Source of the DNA: Agapanthus africanus
Taxonomy: Eukaryota > Streptophyta > Magnoliopsida > Asparagales > Amaryllidaceae
Length of the DNA stretch: 64,000 bases
Direction: 5' to 3'
Assembly: GCA_030015575.1 (NCBI GenBank)
Contig: CM057338.1
Coordinates: 833,582,353 to 833,646,352 of the forward strand
Positions 32,631-44,465 of this stretch are shown here, one piece after another; the first letter of the stretch is position 1, and each line of letters starts with the position of its first letter. Both the position numbers and the translations under genes were made by a program. The notes beneath the pieces were generated by a model, which ran no database searches, was not told the DNA's origin, and saw nothing but the letters and a program-made list of their open reading frames with translations.

Positions 32631-33083
32631 GATGCTCTTGCAAGTTTAGAGTGGTTTTTAGTTTATCTAAACTGGATGGCTCCCACTGTTTCTCAAATCC
32701 TTCCTCAAACCATAAAAGAAGAATTAGCCAGGACTATTCTCACTGTACAATTCTTGCTTAACCGTTCAGCCAGGCTAGTGTCGATACTTCGAGGGAGGTT
32801 TTCCAACGCTTTCGCGAAGTTCCTTAATTAAATAACCTCTTTTCTCTGGGGGCGTAACCCCGCTGACACCTTTCTGGACACCTACTTGGTTTATAGCATT
32901 GATCGTTAAGTGACGAATCTCCTGATAAGTAGCATATACTCACAGTAGGATCGGGATCCAAATATCATCGTATGATAATGTTGAAGGAATGCTACCAACA
33001 TTCATCAAACTCCAAATGGTATGCATCATTTTACAAATTTCAGTTTCTTTAGAAATTCCCGATATAAGTTTTTGCCCCATGCT

Positions 33084-33292
33084 CTTATGACCTTGGCTTT
33101 GGTCAAAATGTCATAAGTCACATGTCAAGTTCTACCCGTCATTATCTTGTCAATTTGAACCCATCCGTATATACCCCTGACTTTGGTCAAATGATAATAC
33201 GACTGTCCCAAACTAACTCATCTATCTTATGCAACAAATGAAAACCCAGCAGCTACCAAACACTATGCCTTGACTTTGGCCAAAATGCATAG
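33084..33292 (-). repeat. Triple stem-loop of copia A leader
   Basis: Outer stems CTTATGAC/GTCATAAG (33084-33117), CGTAT/ATACG (33166-33201) and CTATGC/GCATAG (33263-33292), with cores such as TTGACTTTGGCCAA in place of B's TTGACGTAGGCCAA. Pairing is preserved although the bases differ from B. Confidence 0.85.
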
Positions 33293-34324
33293 CTTGAATA
33301 CTACTGAATACCCAAATGAAATGACGGAGGGCTACGAATGGTTTTGGCGAAACCGTGAACGTAGTGAACTTGATATAACCGAAGGAACCTGATAGCTTTT
33401 AAAAGGAGTGGTTAAAGCTCCGCATTTAAAAATATCTGTTTTTAAAATTAACCGAGTGGTTTCTTTTAAATTGTTCCAACGATTAACTTTTGGTTTATTT
33501 TCTTTGCAATATAAATAATGCGTCCCATCATTAACCTATCATTGCAGAAAACAACGAAAATACAACGTCCTCTTATGCCATCCGCATTCGCCATGGGGTC
33601 CCGTCATCACCCGTTAGGTTACTTAACTAACGACAGAGCGGGGGCTGGGCTAGCACGGGTGTAAAACATAAGTGACGTCTAAATAGCTATCATATATAGA
33701 TATTGTACATTCGTCAGACGCAATAATAGGCATTCCAGATCACAGATGAACTTTATTGGATTTGCAAGCAATCCGTGTTTGTTTTGAGCCTGCAACAAAA
33801 GACGGATTACACAGTTGTGATGAATAGCCATTACCACACCCAAGACCCCAACGGGTACGGCAAACTACCCGCCCGGCAGTTTGTACACCCACCTTGGGTC
33901 TGTCCTAGGAGCAAAAACAGTAAAATGAAATAATACAACGGTGGCTACAACCGCAACCTGGATGTGCCCCGCAAAATAATATTACAACAAATTACATTTA
34001 CATCAAATGAATTAAATAATAACCCATCACAAAACCCCGGCTAAACATCACAACAGTCCAACACAGTTCATATACACAAACAGTAAAAACCATTACAGAA
34101 ATGTGCAACCCCCTGCCAACCGACATACTAGCAGTTAGGGGAGGTTTACGAACACATTATACAAACACAGATATAATCCAACAAGCAAATACTGTATAAT
34201 TTCGACCGATTAAACACTTTTAATTTTGCTCCAATACTTCTCTGTAAATCTGAAACCTGAGCAAAAATAAAATATTCCGGAAAATACCAAATATCACAGA
34301 GAAGCAACACAGGAAAATTGGGTT

Positions 34325-34405
34325 CCTGAATCGCCAACTCGGCGGCGGAATCGCGGCGGATCGGTGGGATCCGCCGCGGTTCCGCGGCGCTTTAGGCGAT
34401 TCAGG
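34325..34405 (-). repeat. GC-rich leader hairpin of copia A
   Basis: An 81-nt inverted repeat with a perfect 11-bp base CCTGAATCGCC/GGCGATTCAGG and GC-rich inner arms. It corresponds to 26762-26845 of B; two base pairs of the base stem differ from B on both sides at once. Confidence 0.85.
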
Positions 34406-34583
34406 GACCCAATTTTCTTGGGTGTTCTTCTACTGTCTTTTAAAGCTTTCTGAACATCCCTGAAAAAATTTTGGACTTCATTTAAAAATCGACAGAAACT
34501 TGTGATTTCGGGCTTTTCCGGTTTCGTTTTTTCCTTTCGAAATTCATACAAATTTGCAAGTAAGTTATTTATTGTTTAGCGAG

Positions 34584-34595
34584 GCTCTGATACCA
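34584..34595 (-). promoter_or_regulatory. Copia A primer-binding site
   Basis: Minus strand TGGTATCAGAGC, the initiator tRNA-Met type, one base from the LTR. Confidence 0.92.
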
Positions 34596-34596
34596 C

Positions 34597-36489
34597 TGTA
34601 AGTCGATGTGCAACACCCCACGACTTGCGGGGAGGCGGAAATATGAAAAACGATCTTGTTCTTTGCTTAAACATCGACTAACCGCATGAATCGAAGCTAA
34701 ACGATAACTAACATCAAACATAGAAGTTAACAACTACTATGTAAAGGGATTATACCTAAAGAACCGTGTCCTTCGTCTTTACGAACTCCACCTCCTCCTC
34801 GGCCTTCTCGAAGTAGTAGACGATCCACCCGAGAGCTTTACTCCAAGCTTAGCCTCTAAACTTGAGGCAACTAACTTTTTTTAAGTGCTAATCAAAGAAG
34901 CTAGGTGATATAGAGTGAGGGTTATGGTTTAATTAGTCTAACTAATCCTTGTACTCAACACATGAGAGGGGAGGATTAGGGTTTTAAGAGGGAGAGCTTG
35001 AGGAGAGAGAAGATGAACATAATAATCAGAAGAGAAAATGAGTTATCATAATATATATCAAGCATTTTATTTTATCAAGAAAAGAAAAGAAAATGATTTA
35101 CAACCATGCTTGATAAATATCTTGTGGTGATTCATCTCTATGAGTCATTAAGCAAATATGAAGCATTAATGACATGGATGAATCATCCATATGACTCACT
35201 AATCTCATTCAATGTATATGCCACCTAAACCTCCTTAGTCACCATCTTCTAGAACCTTCTTGCGCAATTACGAGAATGCCCCTCCTTTCCGCAAAAATAC
35301 GGAAAAACTTTAGACTGTATAAATCCAATAACCGGATACCAGTAACTGGCTTAAACCAAAGCCGACTGGTAAAAACTGTCCGAAAGTCGTACGTGCGTAA
35401 ACATACGTATGCGTCCGAACCCTTGTCGTAAAACCATACGACCTCTATATCGTTTCGCCTGGAGTAGGGAAACTCTCTGTGTGGGACTCTAGAGACTCGA
35501 CTACTACGCTGGCAGTGGGTTTAACCACAGACCGCAAGCGGCACTAGCTGTACGTAACGGTCCCCAGGTAGATGTCGATAAGAAGGCCGATGAGGAAACC
35601 CATCCGAACTCCTACTGAGTCTGATGTGACAATCTTCATACAGTCCGGTCCGTTCGTCTAAGACTATCGCATATCGGGCCTAGGGGGCAGCAAGCGTCAG
35701 TCCCCTAATAGCGGAATAAGTCGTGTCGGAGCGAAGCCCATTACACCCTGAGAAACTACTGGAACCTACCAGCAAATCTCGCTTGCCCTGGCCAGGGACT
35801 TTGCGTAATGGCTCTCTGACACAGTGCGATATCAACCCCCAATACCGGGAGAGACGAATCCTGTCTAACCGCCACTGCCTCCAAGTGCTCGGGACTGCAC
35901 CCAACTGCTACCTGTTTGCACGACTCCTTTGAGCCGTGGTAGGGTAGCAATCTAAGAACAGTGGGACACACTCGAGGCGAAGCAGCAGTGTCAAGTCTGC
36001 GGACTATGCTGTACTCATGTCACCTGGGAACTGTTCACTGACGACTGGTATAAAACCATCCAACAGTTCCCTGTGAGTCCTGTCCGGTGTACCCGTAACC
36101 CAACGAGCACCTGCATACTATCTCCAGTACGACGTACTGACGGCTGTGGGACAGACCATCTCCCCAACTGGGATGAGAAGCGTACACACTAGTCTACTCC
36201 GGAGTATCGATGCCCTGTCTCGATAATCCTACGACTAGGGACCTGAATAAGGATGTGCTTGTAGACTACCCAGCCCCCACTAGTGTGACTGCCATCACAA
36301 CGCCGGTAGTCAAGCAAGATCCTAAGAGCTCTATCAATACGTATACTCACATATTAAGATAGAAAAACCAAGTAGCATACTACCATATTTAGCAAGACTG
36401 TTATATACATGTGAATATCCTAAGCTTCCATTAAGTAATATACAAACTAGTATGATACAATAATGGCCCCTAGGGCATATACACTAACA
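34597..36489 (-). repeat. Copia A 5' LTR
   Basis: 1893 bp, starting TGTAAGTCGATGTG and ending CTAACA on the + strand, followed by duplication TGGCG at 36490-36494. Confidence 0.95.
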
Positions 36490-36494
36490 TGGCG

Positions 36495-38055
36495 CACAGT
36501 GCCAAGCGCATCACGTGCTCCTCACGTGTGCGCTCTTTCAAACAAGAGCGCTCTGCACTCATTTCCTGGCACTCAACGCCAAGCGCATCGCGTGCTCCTC
36601 ACATGTGTGCTCTTTCAAACAAGAGCACTCTGCACTCATTGACTGGCGCACAGCGCCAAGCGCACCACGTGCTCCTCACGTGTGTGCTCTTTCAAACAAG
36701 AGCGCTCTGCACTCATTTACTAGAGCTCAGTGCCAAGCGTTCCACGTGCTCCTCACGTGTGCGCTCTTTCATAGAAAGCGCTCTACGCTCATTGATTGGC
36801 GCTCAGCGCCAAGCGCGCTACGTGCTCCTTACGTGTGCGCTATCTCATATAAAGCGCCTTAGCGCTCTGAATCTGGCGCTCAGCGCCAAGCGCACCGCAT
36901 GCTCATCACGTGTGTGCTGAGGGAACACAAAGTGTTCTTTAAATAAAAGCCCAGATGCATAATGAGTGCTCAGCACTAAATAAACGACACAAAGATTGTT
37001 AGAGCCCAAACCAATGCTCAGCATTGTTAAATGAAAAGACTGAGCCCAATTAAATGTTTAACATTTTGACTGAGTGGACCGAGCCCAAATTAGCCACAAA
37101 TCCCTCATTCAGATTAATTGAGCCCATATGCTCATAAATCTTTGATCTTAGTCCTAAATTGGACTATAGATCTCCCAACTAATATTGGTTCAAGGGTACA
37201 TCTCTTCTCTCCTCTGATATGTGTCGTTGTAATCCTTCAACGTTTACAGAAAGGTGACGGGTCCCGACTACCAGACATTTTACGGACTGTGGGGTCCTTA
37301 AACTCATGGACTATGATGCCATTAAGCTTTATAGACTGTGAGGTCCTTAAACTCATAGACTATGATGTATTTAAACTTTACAGACTATGACGTCTTTAAA
37401 CTGGACTATGATGTCCTTAAACTTTACGAACTGTGGGGTCCTTAAACTCATGGACTATGATATCCTTAAACTTATGGACCACAATGTCCCTAAACTAAAA
37501 CAATATAGCCCAAATGCTCTTTTGTTGGATCTAAATGATCCTGTTGAGTAGATCTTAGTCTAAAATTAGATTAACGTATCCTCAACAAACGTTTAAGTTG
37601 ATTTTAGTCTCAAATGAGATTAACGATCCTTAAACCTAACCGAAAACAAAATCTAAGAAGATACGGATTTGGACTAATCCACGCCCTACGAGCGACAACA
37701 TAAATTAGTCTCCGTATATAATCCTTGGGCAACCAAAAATAAAACAAACATACCCGACACGAAGTGACCATCTGGAGAAGGAGAAAGTGGTTACCGCGAT
37801 GCGGTAGCGTAATTAACTGTAGGGGCTTGCGTCTGCAGGGAAGAACTCCCCCACAATAAAAAACCCCCTCATAATGAGGGGGAATCTGATGAAGTCTGCT
37901 ACATCGGCTGCATCCGTCCAAACCTACGATACATGGTGCCATAAATCAACTTGGCATCTTCGGAGAGGTGGACGGATCAAACCAAATAGCATCTGCCCCC
38001 AAATTCAGGCGAGACGATCCATCCCGGATCCGTCTCCCGAATTCGGCGGCGAACA
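36495..38055 (+). repeat. Tat-1 3' LTR, right arm
   Basis: Continues the 77-bp array cut at 16872 and then matches 5' LTR positions from about 350 to 1914, including the GGAC/GTCC repeats (37265-37500). It ends at GGCGAACA. Beyond 38055 the sequence is copia D leader. Confidence 0.9.
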
Positions 38056-38711
38056 GTGCCGTGTTTGTTGACTTCCGTTAAGGCGTAGTGTGCGGTAGCT
38101 GATTAGTGCTTATCTGCCGCATGTGATGCGATTGGATTAGGGTAGTCGTACGGCCTTGTTGACCTCCGTCAAGGGTCGTGCGGGTGGGTTTAATTCAATC
38201 AAAAAATGAACGGGTTGAACTTGACTAGCGGCCTATGGTTTGTTGACCTCCGTCAAGGTCATAGGAAGCTAGGGGTAAAAACTATTATCGGAAATTTCCA
38301 GTGTTGAAATTTGCAATGAGATTGCATACCTTCTATGTGATAATTGGATCCCGATACCCACTGCGAGTAAGAGTTACTCCTGTGAGAATTTTGCACTTTA
38401 CAATTAGCCGATCAAGTAGTTGTCTAGAAAGGTGTCAATGGGATTATGCCCCTAGGAAAACAAGGTTTATTTTAATTAGGTCTGTGCGAAAGCACGGGGA
38501 AGCTCTCTCGGAGTACCGATACCTGCCTGGCCGAACGATTGGCGAACATATAAGGTGTAATTAATCCCGGCTAATCTTACCTTTTAGGGTTTGAAGGAAG
38601 ATTTGATAAAAACGGTGGGAGCCATCCTGATTAGATAAGATAATAAGCAATCTAATCTTGCAAAGAGCGCACGCAAAGTGATTATCCTTCTCTCTCTCCT
38701 GGTAGCGACCA
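38056..38711 (+). other. Copia D leader remnant
   Basis: Matches the leaders of A, B and C: stem-loop cores TTGACTTCCGTTAA (38068-), TTGACCTCCGTCAA (38159-) and again near 38243, a conserved GGATCCCGATACCCAC tract (38347), and a GGTGGGAGCCATCCTG tract (38612) that in A and B lies just upstream of gag. No gene. Confidence 0.75.
38147..38265 (+). repeat. Stem-loops 2 and 3 of copia D leader
   Basis: CGTACG/CGTGCG (38147-38182) and CCTATG/CATAGG (38232-38265), both around TTGACCTCCGTCAA, which itself pairs TTGAC/GTCAA. Stem-loop 1 is cut by Tat-1; its visible 5' arm GTGCC (38056-38060) pairs with GGCGT (38082-38086). Confidence 0.8.
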
Positions 38712-41700
38712 ATGATATGCCTTAATCAGGATAATAATATGGATGTTTTGTTCGAACCTACTTATTATACTGGGCTAGGTTCCGCTCTATCTTATGATTG
38801 TCATATGTCTGAGCAAGGAATAGGGAAATATACGAATTCCCACGGCACCCAAACAAAGAAAAAGCATGTTGATGCATTGTCTTCGGGTGTGTTCATTACC
38901 AAGAACTGTTTCTCAGTTTACTCTACGTCCTGGGTATGGGATAACGGATCAGGATCCCATATATGTAATTTGTTACATTGTCTAAAGACAGGTAGAGAAC
39001 TGGATAGGGTAATATGTCTCCAAGTAGTAGAGATGGTGCAATTGTTGCAGCCAAAGCAGTTGGCAAATATCACCTAGTGTTACCAAGAGGCAATACATTG
39101 ATTCTGAGCGACTGTTATTCCATACCAAAAATATTGTAAATATTTTCCTAGATCAAGTGTTGATTGGGTAAGGTATGTTGTATAACAGTGTACACATTCT
39201 GAATCAAACTACAGTTCTAAACGTACAGAACACACACAAGAGAAACAGTTCAGAAATGAACGAAGTCTTCTTGTGGCATTGTAGACTGGGTCATATCGAT
39301 GAAACAAGACTAGCTGAAGTTCCATAAGGATGCATATTTGAATCCGTTCAAATTTATATCTTATGAAACTTGCCAGTCATGTCTCAAAAACTGGGTGACA
39401 AAATCTCTGTCTACTAGAAACGGAGAAAAATGTACTGAACTCTTGGACAGATACATGGTGATGTATGCGGTCCTATGTCTACATATGCCAGGGATGGTTC
39501 CGCGTACTTTATTATATTCACCGATGTTCTCTCAAGATATGGACATGAGTTCTTGTTGAAACAAAAAACTGAATCTTTTGAGAATTTCAAAGAATATAAG
39601 TACGAAGAAGAGAAACAGATGGGTAAAGGTGTTCAAATCCTTCGATATGATCGGGGAGAAGAATACTGGAGCACGGAATTTCGAAACTATTTAAAAGAGA
39701 ATGAGATTCTCTCTCAGTTTACTCCTCCGTATAAACCACAACACAACGGTATATCGGGGTGGAGGAATCACACCCTATGAGATATGGTGCGCTCCATGAT
39801 GAGTACTGCTGAGTTGCCTATTTTCTTTCAGGGACATGCACCTGAAAAGCTGCATACCTATTGAATAGAGTTCCGATCAAATCTGTTGCCTACCACTCCA
39901 TATAAGATATGGAATGGGAAGAGACCATCTCTTAAACGAGTTAAGATATGGGGTTGTCCGGCCTATGTTGAAAAGAAAAATCTGGAGGCAAGGTCAGTTC
40001 TATGCAAGTTTATAGGATATCCCAAACATTCGCGAGGGTATATCTTCTACCATACCGAGGAACAAAAGATTTTTTGTATCTCGACATGCCACCTTTTTAG
40101 AAAAGGAATTTCTTGTGGAAGAAATTAGTGGCGATGAGGTAGAACTGGAAGAAGTTCTAGCAAAGCAAACTAAAACTGACGATTTAGTGGAACCGGAGGA
40201 TTCAAAAGTCCTGACGAACCAAAGCCACTCCGCAGATCTAGTTGGTTTCCTCATCCACCTGAGAGATACTACGGTTTTCTTGTAGACGATGGGAGCGAGG
40301 ATTGCATCATGGATATGATGACCCAATTAGTTTCGAGCAGGCCATCACAAGTGGAGAATATATGAAATGGCTGGATGGTATGCGATCTGAGATGGAATCT
40401 ATGTACACCAGCAAAGTGTTGACTTTGCATGTTGCTCCTGAAGGGGTAAAAGCCATCGGGAGCAAGAGGATCTTTTACAAAGATAATGTGGTGTAAATGG
40501 AAAATTTGAGACTTTTAAAGCTATGCTTAAGTCCATCAGGATCCTACTTGCCATTACTGCATACCATGACTACGAAATCTGGCAGACTGCACGTTAAAAC
40601 CACTTTTCTAAATGGTGATTTAGAAGAGAGCGTGTAAATGACACTGCCAGAGGGCTTCGTAGACAGTGGGAGCAGCAGAAGCATGTGCAGGCTTCTTAAA
40701 TCCATCTATGGTATAAAGCAGGCATTGCGGAGATGGAACATCTATTTTTGATGAAGCTATCAAAGAGTTTGACTTCATCAAAAAGATAGATGAACCATGT
40801 ATAAATAAGAAGGTTGTAGAGAGTATGGTTGTCTTCCTTATATTGTATGCGGATGACATACTCTTCATAGGAAAGGGTGTTCCTATGCTACACTCGGTCA
40901 AGAACCTCTTATCACACAGGTTCTCAATGAAAGATCTAACTGATGTCTCTTACATCCTGGGGATATAGATCTATAGAGATAGATCTAAATGGATTTAGAA
41001 TTGTCCTAATCCAGGTACATATACACCATGCTAAAGGGATTTAGTATGGATGATTCTAAGCGTGGTAATGTACCCGCTTGTTCACGAATCACTCTCTCCA
41101 AAGAGATATCTCTCGAGACTGATTTGGAGAGGGCTCTCATACAAGGGATACCCTATGCTTTGACAGACGGGTCAATCATGTATTCGATGTTATGTACCAG
41201 ACCAGTTGTAGCTTACTCACTAGGTGTAGTGAATAAGTATCGAAAAGATCTTTAGGAAAACCATAGGACAACTGAAGAACATTCTTAAGTGCTTGAGAAG
41301 GAATAAAAAGATGTTCTTGGTGTATGGTAACGGTGAACTCCAGATGGAGTCATTTGCCGATTCGAGCTTCCAGAGTGATAAGGACGACTGAAAGTCAGTC
41401 TCGGGTTGTTGTCTTTACCCTCAGTGGAGGCACGGTATGTTGGAAGGGTTCCAAACTATATACCGTAGCAGACTCGTTGATAGAGGCTAATTACATCGCT
41501 ACCAACGATGCTGCCAAAGAGCTTTTCTGGATGAAAAAGTTCATATGATGAACTTGGTTCCTACCATTGGGCATCCAGTACCTGTGTATTAGGATGACAA
41601 TGGAGCTGTGGTTTTGGCCTAGGAACCCCGGTCCCGTCAGTGATCCAGACTATTCTTAGACAGTATCACCCGATTAGGGAGATAGTTGATCTCCGGGAGA

Positions 41701-41831
41701 TCGAGGTCAGGAGAGTTGACACAGAGGATAATACAGCGGATTCACTCACCGAGGCCATCCCCAGATGCTATTCGAGAGAATTTTGGGACGTTGGGTATGA
41801 GATACTACAACAACTGGCCTTAGTGTAAGTA
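38712..41831 (+). pseudogene. Copia D gag-pol remnant, heavily decayed
   Basis: Most of gag is missing: the leader runs within a few hundred bases into protease-like SGVFITKNCFSVYSTSWVWDNGSGSHICN (here D-N-G, not D-T-G; split motif TSWVWDNGSG, SHICN). Integrase pieces: FLWHCRLGHIDETRL (39270-), TCQSCLKNWVTKS, LRYDRGEEYWSTEF and PQHNGISGWRNHT, where the catalytic Glu context is lost. RT pieces: KSIRILLAITAYHDYEIWQ and LYADDILFIGKG, so YVDD reads YADD. RNase H: EANYIATNDAAKELFW, NTADSLTEAIP. Many stops and frameshifts. Same domain order as A and B. Confidence 0.85.
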
Positions 41832-41837
41832 GGAGAT
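41823..41837 (+). promoter_or_regulatory. Copia D polypurine tract
   Basis: GTGTAAGTAGGAGAT stands directly before TGTTAGGAATGTGTATG; compare A at 18766-18780. Confidence 0.75.
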
Positions 41838-43174
41838 TGTTAGGAATGTGTATGTCCTAGAGGCCATTATGGATGATATAGTGGATGCTTGGACATATAT
41901 ATAGAGGACTTTCATGCTCGACATGATAGTATGCTATCAGGTTATCTTTATCTTAACATGTAGACTGGTATTTATACTTTCTGTCTCTTACATGTTGATA
42001 AAGCCCTTAGGATATGTACTTGACTACCAGGATTATAATGAGATTATATTAGTGGGGCCAGGGTGGTCAACAAGTAGATCCTTTAATCAATTCCTAGTCG
42101 AGGGAATATCCAGACTAGGGTATCGATATTCCAGAGTAGACTAGTGTGTACGTTTCTTGTCCTTTAGAGGGCGATGGTTGATCCCATAGCCATTGGTGTA
42201 TGACATCAAAAATTGTACACAGGTGCTCATTGGAGAATGTGTACACCAAACATGACTCGCTGGGGACTCCTATGTGGTAGTATACCTATCGTCAGATAGC
42301 AATTCTCTGGTGACACTGGTACAGGTTAGTCTGTAGACTCGAGATCGTCATAGAGTCTTGTGCGGCTCGCACTGTGCATTGATTTTCTCCCTACCACGCT
42401 CAAAGGAGACGTGAAAACAGGTGGATTTTGGGTACAGTCCCGAGTCGCATGGAGGAAATGAGCGATAGGAGGGGTTTCGTCTCTCCCGGTATTGGAAGTT
42501 GTTGTTGCGCTATGCTAGATTGGCTATAACTGGAAGTCCCTGGCCAGGGCTGCTGCCGAGATTTACTGATAAGTGTTATCAGTAGTTTCTCGAACCGTTA
42601 TAAGCCAGACATCGGCATGACTTATCACGTTATTGGGGACTGGCGTTTACCACCCCTATACATAATGTGCGACATATAAGACGAAGAGAACAGACTGTAC
42701 GACAGTGTTACTGATAGGCTTCATGGAGACTATGGACAAGCTTGCTTGTTGATTTTCATATCGCTCAATACCCGGGTAGCCGTTACGTCCAGCTAGTACC
42801 GCTGACAGCTTATAGGTGACTGATGTGATCATCACCTACTGCTGGCGTATTTACGAGTCTCACATAGAAGTTTCCTGGTTCAAGCGAAACGAAGTAGGAC
42901 ACATATATGATATGTGTGTGGGCCTAATTAAATACGTATATGTGATACCGTATTGTAATCTGGCAGTTATCTGTTGTCGGTTCAGTTATATGTGATATAA
43001 CCAGATTATCGAATCAAGTGTTGATTTGATAATGTGATATACAGATAAATGATATTAGTCGGTCATATATGATATAACCGGATTATTAAATCAAGAGTTG
43101 ATTTAATAATGTGATATATATTATATGTGATATAATTATATCTTAAGTAATATCATTAGCTCACTAATTATTCT

Positions 43175-43250
43175 TCATTATATATATATTAATATATATG
43201 ATATATATATATGTGTGTATATATGTATATATATATATATATATAATAAT
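43175..43250. repeat. TA/TG microsatellite
   Basis: Long run of TA dinucleotides with some TG inside copia D's LTR. Confidence 0.85.
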
Positions 43251-43361
43251 TAAGCATGGCTTGATTTTCTATTTTTGAGAAAAATAGAAATGAGGTGTAA
43301 ATTGAGAGCATGGTTGCAAGCATGGGAGTTATATTTGTTTGTTCATCTTGACTCACTATTC

Positions 43362-43450
43362 AAGCATGGTTGCAATTTTATATTGCAAAATTCCATGCTT
43401 GAATGAGTGCGGGCATGGTTGCAATTTTATATTGCAAAATTCCATGCTTG
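43362..43450. repeat. Duplicated U3 hairpin of copia D LTR
   Basis: Two copies of GCATGG-TTGCAAT-TTTAT-ATTGCAA-AATT-CCATGC, a two-part stem, with the first copy extended to AAGCATGG/CCATGCTT. Equivalent inverted repeats stand in the U3 regions of A (near 17331), B (19590) and C (60690). Confidence 0.7.
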
Positions 43451-43576
43451 AATGAGTGGGGGTCAAGAGTTGACATTCATTCTTTGCTCATTCTCGACAC
43501 TTAGCCATTTTCATGAGTTGCTCTCATGGTTGCTCTCTTGCTTCTTCTTCTTCCTCAATTACTATAGTTTAAGCTT

Positions 43577-43581
43577 CAACC
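43577..43581. other. Target-site duplication of Tat-2 (left)
   Basis: CAACC before TGTAGGG; matching CAACC at 58875-58879 after CCCCAACA. Confidence 0.85.
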
Positions 43582-43929
43582 TGTAGGGTGTTTTTCGTCA
43601 CCCCATTGAGATGGGAATACGAGTCGCTTGTTAAGCGCATTACAGATTCCTCCTGCCTAGGGTAGGCTTGGGTTTATTGATTGTAGGGATATAAATCTCC
43701 GGCAGCCGCGGACTAAGCTGCCGTTAATTGCCCCTCGCCTTTGGAGCAAGGGAACCTCCGATTGACGGGTCAAACAGGTTATGCGAACTTAGTGTGCAGT
43801 GTGCGTTTGTGTCTCTTGAGGGGTTTTGGATATACCGGGGGCCTCGCAGAGTTTACGGGGGTCCCGCTACCCGGATAGCGGGCTGGGGGTCAAGGGGGCT
43901 AAAATGAGGGGTGAGGAGCGTCTTAAAGA

Positions 43930-44300
43930 TGCATGCATGGCACGTAGGTGCTGGGCGCCCGTGGGCGATTGGCGCCCGCGGGTCACGTGCCTAGCGTGTA
44001 GGCGCCGGGCGCCCGCGGGTCACGTGCGCAGCATGCGACTACTGGTGGCCCGCGGGTCACGTATGCAGCACGCGATCGCTGGCCGCCCGTAGGTCACGTG
44101 CGCAGCACGCGACCGCTGGTCGTCCGCGGGTCATGTGCGCAGCACGCGACCGCTGGGCATCAGAGGGTCACGTGAGTTGCACGCGACCATTGAGCGCTGA
44201 GCGCCCGCGGGTGGCATGAAGCGCCCGTGGGTCACATGCCCGGCACGGGACCGCTGGACGCCCGCGGATCACGTGCGCGGCACGCGACCGCCGGAAACAC
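43930..44300. repeat. GC-rich tandem repeats with CACGTG in Tat-2 3' LTR
   Basis: Degenerate units of about 45-50 bp with GGGTCACGTGCGCAGCACGCGACCG-type content (motifs GGTCACGTG and GCACGCGACC). A shorter version is at 57820-58040 in the 5' LTR. Short open frames here are repeat artefacts. Confidence 0.75.
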
Positions 44301-44392
44301 CAGTGGGAAATAGGGCGTAGCCCCTGGGTTAGGAGTTGAACTCCCAGGGGGGCTTTGGAGTTGAGCTCCTAACTGGGATTATGTATAGATTT

Positions 44393-44465
44393 GGAGTTAA
44401 ACTCCTAAAAAGGGGGTTGATTTATGGAGTTAAACTCCAACGGATCTTGAATGGAGTTAAACTCC
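44393..44465. repeat. GGAGTT-A-AACTCC inverted repeats
   Basis: Three perfect GGAGTTAAACTCC copies (44393-44405, 44426-44438, 44453-44465), plus variants near 44330 and 44358. The same set recurs in the other LTR around 58077-58211. Confidence 0.8.

Larger units (their letters stand above)
32631..34583 (-). other. Copia A 5' leader
   Basis: No gene. Same plan as B: GC-rich hairpin at 34325-34405, conserved tract with ACTAACGACAGAGCGGGG near 33625, and three stem-loops at 33263-33292, 33166-33201 and 33084-33117. Confidence 0.8.
16873..36489 (-). mobile_element. Copia A: Angela-like LTR retrotransposon, inactive, carries copia B
   Basis: Full-length element on the minus strand, flanked by 5-bp target duplications TGGCG (16868-16872 and 36490-36494). 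Both LTRs are 1893 bp and differ at about 30 positions by eye (about 1.6%). Primer site, leader, polyprotein and polypurine tract are all present. The polyprotein has two in-frame stops and is split by copia B (19109-28964). Without B the element would be about 9.8 kb. The lineage is judged from the polyprotein style and the long LTRs. Confidence 0.95.
1..38055 (+). mobile_element. Tat-1: Ty3/gypsy Tat-like retrotransposon, decayed, 5' end outside window
   Basis: Order on the + strand is LTR, primer site, ORF1, gag, protease, RT, RNase H, a second archaeal-type RNase H, integrase, a repeat-rich 3' region, an antisense ORF and the 3' LTR. The second RNase H and the antisense ORF are known marks of the plant Tat lineage. 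The 5' LTR is cut by the window edge. The 3' LTR is split by copia A (16873-36489 plus one 5-bp duplication). The right end is placed at 38055, where the shared LTR sequence stops at GGCGAACA; GTGCC at 38056-38060 would be the target duplication, but the left copy lies outside the window. Coding parts hold many stops and frameshifts, so the copy is dead. Confidence 0.9.
41838..43581 (+). repeat. Copia D 3' LTR, left arm
   Basis: Starts TGTTAGGAATGTGTATGTCC, as A and B LTRs do in sense. Homology to A/B/C LTRs is seen at the GACTACCAG...GTGATGGCA-like tract and TCTCTCCCGGTATT (42480). It contains a TA-rich microsatellite (43175-43250) and two tandem hairpin units (43362-43450). Cut at 43581 by Tat-2, which duplicated CAACC. 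Confidence 0.8.
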
